The notes under the pieces: model-generated
Database searches by the model: none
Seen by the model: the letters and a program-made list of their open reading frames with translations, nothing else
What the model was told of the DNA's origin: nothing
Part shown: piece after piece, positions 22,869 through 33,254 of the stretch
Position numbering within the stretch: the stretch's first letter is position 1
How the letters are laid out: the number at the start of each line of letters is the position of its first letter
Assembly: GCA_023053575.1 (NCBI GenBank)
Contig: JAKZAP010000016.1
Coordinates: 6,444,046 to 6,508,045, forward strand
Length of the DNA: 64,000 nt
Reading direction: 5' to 3'
DNA from: Branchinecta lynchi
Taxonomy: Eukaryota > Arthropoda > Branchiopoda > Anostraca > Branchinectidae
Position numbers and translations under genes: made by a program

Positions 22869-23675
22869 AATAGTCGAGTCCATGAAATGCCTGCCATGTT
22901 TCATCGCCCTAGCACATGTGGAAGCATCTTAGCTCGGTGTCACCGGAAATTCGGAACCCTCCCTTCAACTCCCCCCACAGTGCCCGGATCCGGTCCGGTC
23001 TTGTGTCAACTATGTATCTAAGGCGTGTGTTCGTTGTTCCCACCAAGTTTCATCCCGATCCGTCCACTCTGAACATGTCACACGATTCCCCCCCCACCCC
23101 ATCTACCCCCAGAGTCGCCGGATCCGTTCCGGACTTGAAGGGTGCCATCGAAGAAACGAGATCTTTGCAAATGTCAAGTTTCATTAAGATCCGATTTCCC
23201 GTTCAAAAGTCATATATACGTCAATATTCCGGATCCCCCCTCCCTCCACTTCCCCCTGGGTGGTTGGACCGGGAAAGTGACTATTTCCAAGTTAGTTTGG
23301 CCGGTTCCCTAATATGCCTGCCAAGTTTCACCCTAACTCGCGGTCCCGGGACTGACCGACCGACCGACAGACAGACCGACGGACTTGGCTTGGCACTTGG
23401 CCGTAATCCCATAAAAGAGAAAACTGGAATCCCTTTACAACGCCCATTAAACAGCTGGGGGTCGATAGGACGTTGGAACACAACATGTGTATTGTATCGA
23501 GTCCAAACGAGGGTTTTTGTTGGAAATCGTTTCCTAAAATATTTAAGAACACCTACTTGTTGTTTGATTCTGTAGCCGAAATTGTACTATTATTAGACTG
23601 AACCAAGAAAGCACCATTCAACAAATCCAAGTTCTTGATTTTTTTTTTGCATTTATTCTTTTTATTTCATTTCAG

Positions 23676-24839
23676 GTCCATCTCATAACGAGCTTCTTGC
23701 AAATCCATGTGAGACACGACTCGGCAGAGGCGTGTGTACAAATATGTGGAGTTGCTGGTATAATCGCGGAAAAAACATTGGGCTATGCAGAGACCGCTTC
23801 CTGATTGGCTCGTGCTGCCAGTATACAAGCATAACTGCACCAGCAGCAAATGTAACCGATACCGTGACCGTTAGTTCTGCTGTTCATTTGGATGCTGTTC
23901 CAGCTGCAAGTACAGAAAAGCTTGTAGCAGCCTTGAGCAGTTCCGGAAGTCAGGATATGTCAGCGTACTCCGGCACTGCCGGGGCAGATTCGGAAAATGA
24001 GATTTCAGCGCCTCTGGCGGTGGATGACGGTAACAGAAATGTTGAAAAGCAAACAGCAGGGCCTCCTGCTTTGAATGGAGGGAGCCAAGAGATCGCGATC
24101 GCAGTGCAGACTGGATCTGTATTACGGACCAATGTAACAAACCCGGTGCAGGCCGAAAACCAAGTGCAGGCCGAAGAGGTTGATGCTGCGCATCAAGCTC
24201 AGAGTGACGCTGTAGTTCAAAACAGTGCAGCAGCTCATAATGCAACAGAAGGAGCAGCAGAAATACTAGTAGAGCCTGGAACATTGGTGTATACTGCATC
24301 CACTTTGCTGGATGGCGTTCGTGAGGATCTTAGAAATAGTGTTGTTGCTGTTCTTGAGTCAAACGCTATTGACTCAGTGCCGGTACACGCTGTGGTTACA
24401 AAGGCCCCCGTCACCATGTCGAGCACTGCAAAGACCACTCTCGAATCGACGAAACCGCCACTTGTGTCTGAACAGCCAACGAGCGCTTCAACCCCCAAAC
24501 TCCTAAGTACTGCTGCGCCTGCAATCTCGAACGGGACTGCTCTGGAGGCCATGACGACCGATGGCCTTCCAGCAGAAGTCAACGAGGTTACATCAAACTT
24601 CATTGCAGACGTTACGTTCTTTCCTGATGCGACCACCGATACGCCAGGGCTAGCTCTTGTCGGGACGATGAGTGTCAATGAAATCCCGGGTCTAGCCGGC
24701 ATCCCTGAGGCGTTGGAGACGTTGTTTCCTGATATTGAGCTGGAGCGGACGACACCCTTTGACGAGGTCACAACGCTGTCTCCGATAGAAAAGTGTCAAG
24801 ATGATCCAGTGTGTATCTGGCAGCAGATATCTGGTCAAG
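23676..24839 (+). CDS. Stubble/filzig-like serine protease, exon 2 (cysteine knot and stalk)
   Basis: Encodes residues 34-421 and the first base of codon 422. The acceptor is TTTATTTCATTTCAG, phase 1. Residues 45-81 hold six cysteines (45, 54, 60, 71, 80, 81) in the pattern C..T.LGRGVC...WSC......GLC.DRFL.GSCC, as in the disulfide-knotted domain of Stubble and filzig proteins. Residues 84-405 form a Ser/Thr/Ala/Val-rich, low-complexity, mucin-like stalk with a few acidic patches and several N-x-T/S sites. A CQDDPVC pair (407, 413) ends the exon. Two donors fit phase 1: GC donor AAG|GCAAGT at 24840 (best match) or GT donor at 24834, two codons shorter. The long antisense frames across this exon are shadows of biased composition. 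Confidence 0.9.
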
Positions 24840-24921
24840 GCAAGTTCGTGTTTAATGATACTTAGTAATGCTAAATCAATAATAATGAACAGTGATAATT
24901 AATAATAATAATACAACAAGG

Positions 24922-26026
24922 CCGTATCCAGGGGGGGGGGGGGGGGGGGGTCTTTTTTGGGATCCCAAAACGTAAGTGGAGGGATACCTATGACATCGCA
25001 AAAGTTGTCCGTCTGTCCATCCGCCCGTCCGTCCGTCCGTCTGTTAGCACGATAACTCTCGAAGGGGTTGAAATATTTTGATCAAACTTGGCATGAGGAC
25101 TCTTAAGGTCAAAGTACGGGTCAAGTTCGAAGACGGGCTATGTAGCTCTATATTTAGGGGTGGGGGAGGGGTTTGAAATTAACTGGAACAAAAAATATTT
25201 TTTAAAAGCTAACGAAATAGGGGTAAGGATACATGCTGAATCCGAATACGAAATTTATTTTCTATCCGGACAGATAGTCCACCCGGAATCCGAGGAAAAC
25301 CGCAAAATTTGTGAAAAGTAAAAGTTTAATATGAAGTTTATTGAAGGATCGATTTAGGGGCAAGGAAACGTGCTGAGTCCTAATATGAGAATTATTTTCT
25401 CGCCGGACAATTAGTTCGGCTGGAATCCGGCCAGAACCGGAGAATTTGTTTAAAGGAAAAGTTTTATTTAAATTTGATAAGATTTGCGGGATAGTAAACA
25501 TGCTGAATTCGCATATGATAATCATTTTATCACCGGACGTGTAGATCGCTTTGTTAAAAGTAAAATTTTTAATCTAAAGTTGATTAGAGGTTGGATGTAA
25601 GGGTAAGGAGACATGCTGAATTCTTTTTTGAGCTTTATTTTCGGACAAGTAGTTCCGGAATTCCGCCAAAACCGGAAAATTGGCAGAAGTAAGGCAGGAA
25701 GTTTCGATCTGCTTCGTCAAAATAGAAAAGGCTTAAAAGGTAAAGACACATGCTGAATCCATATCTGAACTTGCTGTTCTCATGTGATTAGCTATTTGGC
25801 CTTAATCTGTTTCTAAATTTTAATAGTAAAAGTGTTCAAGGAGTCTGGCGAAGATTGGATCTGGCAAAGACAAGACCCAATTGTCTGGACAAATTTGAAC
25901 TTTTGGATTCCGATCGAAAGCTTTGGTCTTGTTTTACTTTACTGTCCGACCCGCAGGCAAAAGCCCCCCCCCCCCCCCCCGGAAAGGCAAACCCGCCCTC
26001 CCGAAGTGAATTTCTGGGTACGGGCT
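24922..26026. repeat. G-rich GCCGTATCCAGG element split by A6
   Basis: GCCGTATCCAGG and a run of about 19 Gs stand just left of element A6. On the right, a C run, GGAAAGGCAAACCCGCCC and finally TTTCTGGGTACGGGC give the opposite end. Element A6 therefore seems to have inserted into an older G-rich element related to 8398-8590. Confidence 0.5.
24954..25935 (-). mobile_element. Element A copy A6
   Basis: The 3' palindrome is at 24954-24970, followed by a long GTCY run (CCGCCCGTCCGTCCGTCCGT) and the core as GATCAAACTTGG. Modules of the A type follow. The 5' end at 25935 is GGTCTTGTT. Confidence 0.8.
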
Positions 26027-26272
26027 AATGTAAGATAATGCCCGTGGGTCGTCTATTACCCGTCGTTCCTATAATACCAATGCAACGGACTTCCGTAACT
26101 GCATTCATTAAGTCTTAAGCTCGGAGACCCAATTCTATGTGTTGCATTCTAAGCCCGCCAACGATACCTGACGAATCTTTGCACTTGCCAATTCAATATT
26201 TCCGATGCGCATCATGCTCCTGACGGGTGTTCGCGTATCATTCTATTGATGCGTAAAACCGTTTATATCGAT
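25815..26272 (+). repeat. 458-bp segmental duplication, left copy
   Basis: Matches 28175-28632 almost base for base, including the 5' end of element A, part of the G-rich element and about 245 bp of DNA that is not otherwise repeated in the window (ATAATACCAATGCAACGGAC, CTGACGAATCTTTGCACTTG and so on). Few differences are seen apart from C-run length. Confidence 0.85.
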
Positions 26273-27119
26273 TTTGCCGAGTTTTTGCTAGAAGTTAATG
26301 GCCTGGGAAAAGGCTTAAAACAGCCAAAGCCGTGGATAATTTTTTAAAAGCAGAACATAGTTTTACAGTATTATAGTTTTGAATATTGGAACATAGACAG
26401 TAATACTGCGAGGCGTGCTTTCATGCACACCACAAATTACATACTGAGCATCAGCTGTATGCAAAATAATTAACCGTTTAGAAAATAATAAACAAAATAG
26501 AAAGAAGAGGGTTATGAGACGAAACCGTCGTTAATACTATTCGATTCTTTTTTTTAAAGCGGTCCACAAAAAATGGTATTTCTACCACATACACAATGTT
26601 AACCATCCCTACTGTCACTATGAATGTTTAAAACCACTAAAAGCACCGTAAAACAATGAGCAAATTAAAAAAAAAAAAAAAAAATTTCCTAGGTTTGAAA
26701 TAACTCTGTCTGGACTAAATCTCAGCCGATTATCCCGGACAGCTGTTATGGCACGTAGGAAAAGAAGGGTCAAAATAATAATTTCCATCTAATGCTTCAA
26801 CTGTTTATTACAAATACTAATAAATGAAAAAACCTAGACAAGTGTTGTACCTCTGAAGACATATAAAAATTATCAATTAGGTCTTATAATTCTTTGCTAA
26901 TCAATCCTGGAAAATCTCGTCATCTAGAAAAGAAGACTTTCGGCGTGGGTTTTTTCTCGAGCCAAAACAGCAACCCGGCAACCGCGTTCAATTCAAAATA
27001 AACCTGTGGCATGCGATAACTAAGAAAAGGTAAATGGAATGTTTGGATTAGAACTTTAACATCCTCTCCTTTACGGGAGACAAAAATGGGTGTTGTCATT
27101 TATCACCCGTACGAACGTC
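26273..27119. other. No gene recognised
   Basis: AT-rich intronic DNA with an A19 run at about 26665-26683. No ORF or structure to report. Confidence 0.4.
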
Positions 27120-27350
27120 TCCCGCCCGAAGTGGACCCAGACAAAATGAAACAGATTTTGACCTGATTTATTTTCCACCTCGGATCGACCGGACTTTCAG
27201 CCTTGGGCGATTTGGAGAGCCGATTTTGACTGAAATTTTGGCCTCGAACAGGGATAAAAATCCCTGAAAGACAACTGAAAGACGAAAATGCTACTCAGCT
27301 GGAATTTGAACCCAGGACCATGGCTCACCAGGATAATTTCAGAGGACGTC
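27120..27350 (-). mobile_element. Possible tRNA-derived SINE
   Basis: On the minus strand a B-box-like GGGTTCAAATTCC is followed by AGCTGAGTAGCATTTTCG, very close to GGCTGAGGAGCATTTTTG after the tRNA-like head at 11034. The A-box half is decayed. The body (GGCTGAAAGTCCGGTCGATC) differs from repeat S. Confidence 0.4.
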
Positions 27351-27962
27351 GGATGGAAAAGAATTGAGGGATATACATATTCAAGATATTTCTAATTTCC
27401 TGGACAATGTAAAGTGAGAATGGAACGTTCAGAATTTGAGAGTTTGTTCCTAGTTGAAAAGGCGATGGAAAGACCGAGGGAAAAACGCAGTGATCGCTAA
27501 TATACTATATCGTATGTATATGATCGTATGCACGCAAAATGCCCACTTTAGCCCGATAATTAATTTGTTATGCTGAACTAATCATGGTGATAGGAGGATA
27601 GACGATTTGCATGGTAGATACACGCCGAGGATTGCTTATTTTGTCGCTACGCATTGTGGGTCCGCTCTTAGGTTGTAATTAAACAAGAGATAGAAGCTTA
27701 TATGGCACTTGCAAGGCTGGGTAAGTATCCAACAAGTATCCATCTTAGCTGGAAAGAAGAAGAGACAGGCGCTCCAAAACCAAAATGATGAAGAATCTCT
27801 ACCCTTTCGACGATCAAATCGACCAGCAAAGATAGCAGCCGTGTCCAGAATGAAATCACAGCTCCAGCTTTAACTCAAATGAATTTTCAGAGAAGAAGTC
27901 CGTAAAATCGGATATTTTAAGGAAGAATCTTTAATGTTTTTCCACAAGTTCATTTTCCAGCT

Positions 27963-28078
27963 TGAGCCCGAAGAGGACCCTTGCCAAGAAGGGCCGAAAT
28001 ATAGCTCTAATGAAATGTAGCTGACTTATCCGTTTTGCACCGTCAAATATGATTCGCAGTCAGCTTGGGCTGAAGGAC
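27963..28078 (+). repeat. Repeat S copy
   Basis: Closely matches 11143-11262, from CCGAAGAGGACCCTTGCC to CAGTCAGCTTGGGCTGAAGG. No tRNA-like head directly precedes it. Confidence 0.7.
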
Positions 28079-28174
28079 TACTTAAAAGTTCTCTCATTAC
28101 TAAATAAATTAGAGCTTCTCCTTTGCTTCTTTCTAAGTGGTGATGTTAGAAAGTTGGCATGCGCCAAAAAAGTC

Positions 28175-28632
28175 AAAATTTGAATAGCAAAAGTGTTCAA
28201 GGAGTCTGGCGAAGACTGGATCTGGCAAAGACAAGACCCAATTGTCTGGACAAATTTGAACTTTTGGATTCCCATCGAAACCTTTGGTCTTGTTGTACTT
28301 TTTTGTCCGACCCGCAGGCAAAAGCCACTCCCCCCTCCCGGAAGGCAAACCCGCCTTCCCGAAGTAAATTTCTGGATACGGGCTAATGTAAGATAATGCC
28401 TGTGGGTCGTCTCTTACCCGTCGTTCCTATAATACCAATGCAACGGACTTCCGTAACTGCATTCATTAAGTCTTAAGCTCGGAGACCCAATTCTATGTGT
28501 TGCATTCTAAGCCCGCCAACGATACCTGACGAATCTTTGCACTTGCCACTATTCAATATTTCCGATGCGCATCATGCTCCTGACGGGTGCTCGCGTGTCA
28601 TTTTATTGATGCGTAAAACCGTTTATATCGAT
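28175..28632 (+). repeat. 458-bp segmental duplication, right copy
   Basis: Second copy of 25815-26272. Its left 120 bp is the 5' end of an element A (read on the minus strand), without the rest of that element, so the duplication cut through A. Confidence 0.85.
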
Positions 28633-29008
28633 GTATCTAGGACTTGTGCCCAAGATTTCCTGTCCCCCCCCCCCTCCCACTCCACCCAAAGTCGCCGGAT
28701 CCGGTCTTGATTTCAAATGGGTCGTCTGAGGCACGAGATCTCTCCAAATATCAAATTTAATTGCTATCCGATCACCCGTTCAAAAGTTATAAATACCTCA
28801 AGATTCCGGATTCCCCCTCCCTCCACTCCCGCAACGATGCTCGGATCGTGGAAATGACTATTTCCCACTTAATCATTTGGGGTCCCTGATATGCCTGCCA
28901 AGTTTCATCGTCCTAGCTTATGTGGAAGTGCCCGAACTAGCAAAACCCGGACCGACCGACCAACCGAACGACAGCCCGATGGACGGACAGAAATTGCGAT
29001 CGCTATAT

Positions 29009-29112
29009 TTTGCTCTATTGCGCTATATTTAAGCTATATTTGCACTATATTTGCGCTATATTTGCGCTATATTTGCGTTATATTTTGCGCTATATTTTGC
29101 GACCGCTATATA
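29009..29112 (+). repeat. Short tandem repeat of GCGCTATATTT
   Basis: About seven imperfect 11-13-bp units. They start from the CGATCGCTATAT end of element C4, so the array probably grew from that end. Confidence 0.7.
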
Positions 29113-29700
29113 TTGTTTATATCGCTATAACCAAGGCTAGCTAGCATTTGAGGCCATCAATCATCAGTACAGTACTTTCTCTTCTCTTATTTTTTCCTTC
29201 ACAAGTTAGCACAGCCTCGCAAGCCCCGCTTTTGTTGTGCTATTGAAAACAAAATGTTTATTTTCAATAAAACTGTTCTACTACTACTAATGCAATCAAA
29301 AGATTTTTTGTTGGCTAGTGAACCTATTTTTTTTTTCATATTTTCTTTGTTGAAGACTAGTTTTTTCGCTCTGTGTGTAAACATAATCTTTTCACCAAGA
29401 ACAGATTTTTTTTCAACTTTTCCTCTACTTGTCAACGCTGCATTAATCCTGTTTTCACCTTCGAGCACAATGGCGATGGATCACTCTAGAGCGACTGCGC
29501 GGAACCCAGGATAGCTCACACATTACAATTGGGAAAGAAAAAAGTACAGAATTAAGATAGAACTTAAAAAAAAAAGATAAAAAGTAGTAAAGAATAATAG
29601 GCCTATAAATTTCACGGTATGGTAGCGCCCTTTTTCAACCAATTGAGGCTGGCGCAATATCAGCTCGTTATTTTATAATGTTGATTTTGACCTGATCAAA

Positions 29701-29984
29701 GGTTGTGTTTCCCAACTTAACGATCGTTAATAAATTTTTAACAGTTGTTAACTTTTTGCGTTCCACGTTTCTGATTTCAAAATTTAAGCTCCGCCCACCT
29801 ACAATTTCCGTTCCTGAGCTTGACGATTGTTAACTATTTTGTAACGATGGTCGGTGAGCATCGTTGCAAAAAAGTTAGCAATCGTAGAACTGGGAAAAGT
29901 TAACGATCGTTAAAGCTGCAGTTAGCTCCGCCCTGAAGTAAAGTTAACGATTGTTAACAATTGTTAAGTTTGGGGAACGCAACC
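29701..29984. mobile_element. MITE with GGTTGCGTT ends next to exon 3
   Basis: The left end GGTTGTGTTTCCCAACTTAA and the right end (inverse of GGTTGCGTTCCCCAAACTTA) are inverted, and the interior is rich in AACGATCGTTAA-like palindromes. AAA borders both ends. The right end is 20 bp from the first base of exon 3, so this MITE sits at the edge of the polypyrimidine tract. Confidence 0.75.
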
Positions 29985-30004
29985 AAAGATCTCTGCTTTT
30001 ACAG

Positions 30005-30169
30005 GATCGTCTTCTTCCAACTCGTCTGGTGCTTCAGTCTCGGCTCAAGCGACAAATACCGTCTTATCGATCCCGACTATAGACCTATCAGTTCCTCCTA
30101 AGGAACAGATTTTGTCAGGAGAAGACAGGAGAGTCATCCTTATGCTGAATATGAAGAAAACCACTGATG
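30005..30169 (+). CDS. Stubble/filzig-like serine protease, exon 3 (stalk)
   Basis: Encodes residues 422-476 and the first base of codon 477. The acceptor is CTCTGCTTTTACAG and the donor GTAAAC, both phase 1. Only the phase-1 frame is open; the other two contain stops. The peptide begins SSSSNSSGASVSAQATNTV and continues the Ser/Thr-rich stalk, then turns charged (KEQILSGEDRRVILMLNMKK) before the catalytic domain. It has no family signature of its own. It is called from splice signals, the single open frame and agreement of phase with exons on both sides. Confidence 0.75.
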
Positions 30170-30270
30170 GTAAACATAGTCTATAATTCTTCTTCTTCTT
30201 CGTGGGGTTTGCGTTTACAGGTGATGGTAGATAACGCCGTTACATGACAAGTACAACTTCCGAAGCTGCG

Positions 30271-30631
30271 TTTTTGCAGATACCATGGTATCTGAAACCA
30301 CGTCTAAAGTTGTTTTTGCGGTTATCGTGGTATCTGGTCAGTTATCGTGGTATCTGATATTCAGATACCAGGGTCCGAACGTGGTAACTGGTCGTGGTAT
30401 CTGAAAAATTCATCTCACTTTCATAGTTTTTTGTCAAATTGGTGGGAAAGCAGTTTGATACTTAGTGACAAGACTGAGTATCAGTTTTTCCTTTGGGATA
30501 ACTTCAAAAAGCGCAATTTCGGCAATTGTCGTTTTTGCAGAGCAACCGTATATCAGATACCGTAATAACTGCAAAAACGACTAATTGCAAATCTAGCTAC
30601 CGTGGTGACAGATACCATGGTATCTGCAAAA
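30271..30631 (+). mobile_element. MITE family P, copy P1 (palindromic ends)
   Basis: Both ends carry the self-complementary word CAGATACCATGGTATCTG, with TTTTT on the outside (TTTTTGCAG at left, CTGCAAAA at right). Inside are several CGTGGTATCTG and CGTTTTTGCAG words. A copy in the opposite orientation is at 35304-35710. Confidence 0.75.
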
Positions 30632-30672
30632 CCGTAACTCTTCTGTTCTTCACTTTTCACTGTTTCCATTTA

Positions 30673-30937
30673 GAGCATGTTCCACCCTTCTAGCAATAGT
30701 AACTATTAGTTACTAATTCCGTTCCAACCTTACCATAAGTTACTACGCTGACCCTCGCGCTGACCGTTCAAACCTTCTCGAAATAGTAACTACTGACCTC
30801 TGTAACGATTGGCAGGATTACCCATTGGAGTGATATTTTTGCGGAAAAATGGAAAATGCATTCTGGCCTTGACGCTAAGAAGCCAAAGTTAGTGACGTCA
30901 TGCGTAGTAACTACGGTAAGTAGGATGGAACTCGCTC
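30673..30937 (+). mobile_element. MITE family H, copy H1 (3-bp TTA duplication)
   Basis: The left end is GAGCATGTTCCACCCT and the right end AGGATGGAACTCGCTC; TTA flanks both sides (30670-30672 and 30938-30940). The interior has several GTAACTA/TAGTTAC words. It is homologous along its length to 40112-40527. A 3-bp TTA duplication is what PIF/Harbinger-type elements make; the assignment is inferred. Confidence 0.75.
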
Positions 30938-31289
30938 TTAATATTCCCATATATTTCATATCCCTCATTTTCAAACATGCATGATGCACCTATACACAAT
31001 TCTATAATTTGGACAGACGATCACGTTTTCTCGGACTTCTTCTGCAGGGCGATGATCGTGCAGTTAGAATTTTTGTTCCAAATTGATGACGATACTCAAA
31101 AACTTATCAGGGTTCCAGTCCGCAACCACGTGGCCATCTATCCGGTCCGTCATATGTTAAGCTCTGGATAAAGTATTCAAGGTATAGATTAAATTAAATT
31201 GTATTTGTAACCCGTCTCGCCTTTAGCTTTACGAGTAGAGACAAAGCAAAGAGCTGCGATCCCTGTTACTTCTTAGGCCTAGACGGTAC

Positions 31290-31721
31290 AAGAAAGTAAA
31301 TATGGACTTCAGACCCCCCCCCCCTCCTCCCCTTTCAGCTCCTCCGCCTGCGCCGGATGTGGTTCGGAATTAGAAGTGAAACACCTAAGGTGTTCCACTT
31401 TTTATCCATCTCAGCCATCAAGTTTCGCATGAGTTGGATCAGCTTTTTTTGTTGGAAATGTCCTGCAACCCCTTGGGGCACTGCCGAGGTCAGACCCTAG
31501 AGGAGGAATGTCACGTCTACGGCATTTTGTTCCGTCACACATGAAGATTTACTGGAACGGAGAATTTCCGGGTAATTGTCCGGTACCACCTCCAGTTCAG
31601 TAATGCGGTTCACCCACGAATTACGCCTTTAAGGGGTCATGGGTCAAGGGCCCATTGGTTTGGCCCATCGGTACCAACCAACAAGTTTCACTAGAATCCG
31701 CGTATTTCCGGGAAATGTCCA
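31290..31721. other. No feature recognised
   Basis: Unique-looking intronic DNA with a ten-C run near 31315. Confidence 0.4.
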
Positions 31722-32104
31722 CACTGTCAGAAGTTTCATAACAGATTGCGCATAACACTTTCAAGAATAACACCTTTTCACTTAGAAATAAAGTGTTATG
31801 ACCAATTAAGTTTATACTATTTCGTGCATAGATCTCCAACAGCACCTTCAATAGGTAAAAATACGACATTGTCAAAGTTACGTAACGACAACAGAAGGAT
31901 GCGCGGTTTCAACAGATAACACTTTGGGATGTTATCTGTTATGTTTCTTTCGTTCCCGTTAGTATTTTTAACAATTGAAGGTGTTCTTGAAGATTTAGGC
32001 ACGAAATACTGTAAACTTAATTGGTCATAACACTTTATTTCAAACTGAAAAGGTGTTATTCTTGAAAGTGTTATACGCTATCTGTTATGAAACTTCTGAC
32101 AGTG
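31722..32104. mobile_element. MITE family T, copy T3
   Basis: Begins CACTGTCAGAAGTTTCATAA and ends TTATGAAACTTCTGACAGTG, perfectly inverted over the first 20 bp. It is collinear with T2 (7954-8332). The flanks are CA on both sides, not TA. Confidence 0.85.
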
Positions 32105-32312
32105 CAGTGTCCGCGGAAAGTTTTCCGAGAAATGTCCGGTGTCCGCGTCGAAATGAGACTGGATAGAACAATTAGGGACGTAGAGTGAACCAGTACTAAA
32201 GAAAAATAAATAAAGAAAGAAAACAAGGTTAAAATAAAAAGGTAAGAAAGTGGATTTCAATATTTCTAGCTGATTACGAAATATGTTATGCTGACAAGAA
32301 TGTCTTTTTCAG

Positions 32313-32395
32313 TATGTGGGCGCCCTACGGTATCTCAAGGCCGGATCGTGAATGGACTCAAAACAACTTTTGCCCAGTATCCTTGGCACGTTGCT
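32313..32395 (+). CDS. Stubble/filzig-like serine protease, exon 4 (activation site)
   Basis: Encodes residues 477-504. It is bounded by acceptor TCTTTTTCAG (phase 1) and donor GTGAGT (phase 0). The peptide reads CGRPTVSQGRIVNGLKTTF then AQYPWHVA. Cys478 is the cysteine that normally stays linked to the catalytic domain (partner Cys605). Cleavage is expected between Arg487 and Ile488 (R|IVNG), the zymogen activation site of trypsin-like proteases. The YPWHV motif is the usual start of the second beta strand. Exon borders and phases match exon 5 exactly. Confidence 0.9.
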
Positions 32396-32734
32396 GTGAG
32401 TATTATTCATTTTTCACTACCTACTTTACTCCTAGGTCCGATATGTACTTTCTTCAGGTACGAGCAGATTTTTTTAGATATCAATCACTCTTTAGGATCT
32501 AGTCCATCCTCCTGGCAGTAATTGCTTGAAAGGGTCCATCTCTCTTATTACCTTAAATCACACTTGAAAGCGTAGTCTGTTGACGTCGTCGATGCTTTAT
32601 TAATTTTTTTTTGTATCCATTAAACTGAGGACCAACTAGGGTCACTCCAAACATAAAACAAAAAAACAAAAACAAATAAATCAATAGCAAAACAAAGGGA
32701 GAGAAACACAAGCAACAAAAATGGTGCGTGAACA

Positions 32735-33102
32735 TTAAAGGACCCCTCGCACAATTGACTCTCCAACTTGCAGTATTTTAAAATATTTGAATACTTTAAA
32801 ACTAGGCTGTGCTTTCAACAAATAACCCACAGTTTTAGCTGTTTTAAGCCTTTTCCGAGACCCGTTGACTTGTAGCGAAAACAGGGAAACAATTTTCATA
32901 ACCGGTTTTTCTGATGGAAAAACTTTCGCAGACGACCGTCGAAAGCGTGACACATATCGAAGGTAGCAAAACACGGCAAGTGAGAAAATCAGCGTGGTTT
33001 TGTTAGAGGGGTTAGAATGTACCGTATGAAATTTGGGTCTCCTAGTTTTGAAATATAATGGAGTGATTATGGAAGTAGATTGCGTTAGTATTATAGGGTA
33101 TA
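32735..33102. mobile_element. MITE family D, copy D2, right end missing
   Basis: Starts TTAAAGGACCCCTCGC and shares TTGAATACTTTAAAAC, GACAAAT-like and ATAATGGAG words with D1 in order, up to ATTATAGG, where the match stops. It lacks the MITE nested in D1, so it preserves the empty site. Confidence 0.65.
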
Positions 33103-33254
33103 CATGACATATAGGCATACAGGTCATTAGACATTATAATTTTTTTAATTTCATAGAAAAGTATATAAATTAAACAAAATTTTACCATTAACGACCATTT
33201 TTAAGACAAAAGAATCCTGACTGTGGACGCAATTCTAACCACCATGAATCCACT

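Larger units (their letters stand above)
21749..23432 (+). mobile_element. Element C copy C3 with two insertions
   Basis: Begins AACAAGAGCTAGAAGCTC, then ATTGCACTTGCAAG. The 5' half has modules with GATGCGCACTTTAAGGG. The 3' half has AAGTTTCATC-type cores at about 22280, 22890, 23048, 23188 and 23326, then GACCGACCGACCGACAGACA and a GGCACTTGGCC end near 23395. A family M MITE (22307-22603) and a LINE 3' end (22702-22868) are inserted. The 219-codon frame across 22916-23575 is repeat sequence, not a gene. Confidence 0.8.
27682..29010 (+). mobile_element. Element C copy C4, composite
   Basis: The 5' end AACAAGAGATAGAAGC then TTATATGGCACTTGCAAG is at 27682-27715. The 3' part (28640-29010) has AAATTTAATTGCTATCCGAT and AAGTTTCATCGTCC modules, a GACCGACCGACC run and CGATCGCTATAT near the end, where the hairpin is replaced by a tandem repeat. 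The interior is displaced by repeat S and the segmental duplication. Confidence 0.65.

Noticed and set aside
22916..23575. 219-codon + frame
   Set aside because: It lies wholly within element C3 and consists of repeat modules; sister copies do not keep the frame.
23871..24771. Minus-strand frames of 142 and 178 codons opposite exon 2
   Set aside because: They mirror the biased codon content of the Ser/Thr/Ala-rich stalk exon, which is supported by its cysteine knot, splice sites and phases.
29254..29514. 86-codon hydrophobic + frame starting MFIFNKTVLLLLM
   Set aside because: T-rich low-complexity DNA gives the hydrophobic look; no donor in a phase or position that fits the gene was evident, and the opposite strand is equally open.
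32288..32521. 77-codon frame that runs past exon 4
   Set aside because: Only the part up to the GTGAGT donor at 32396 is protease; the tail is intron read-through.
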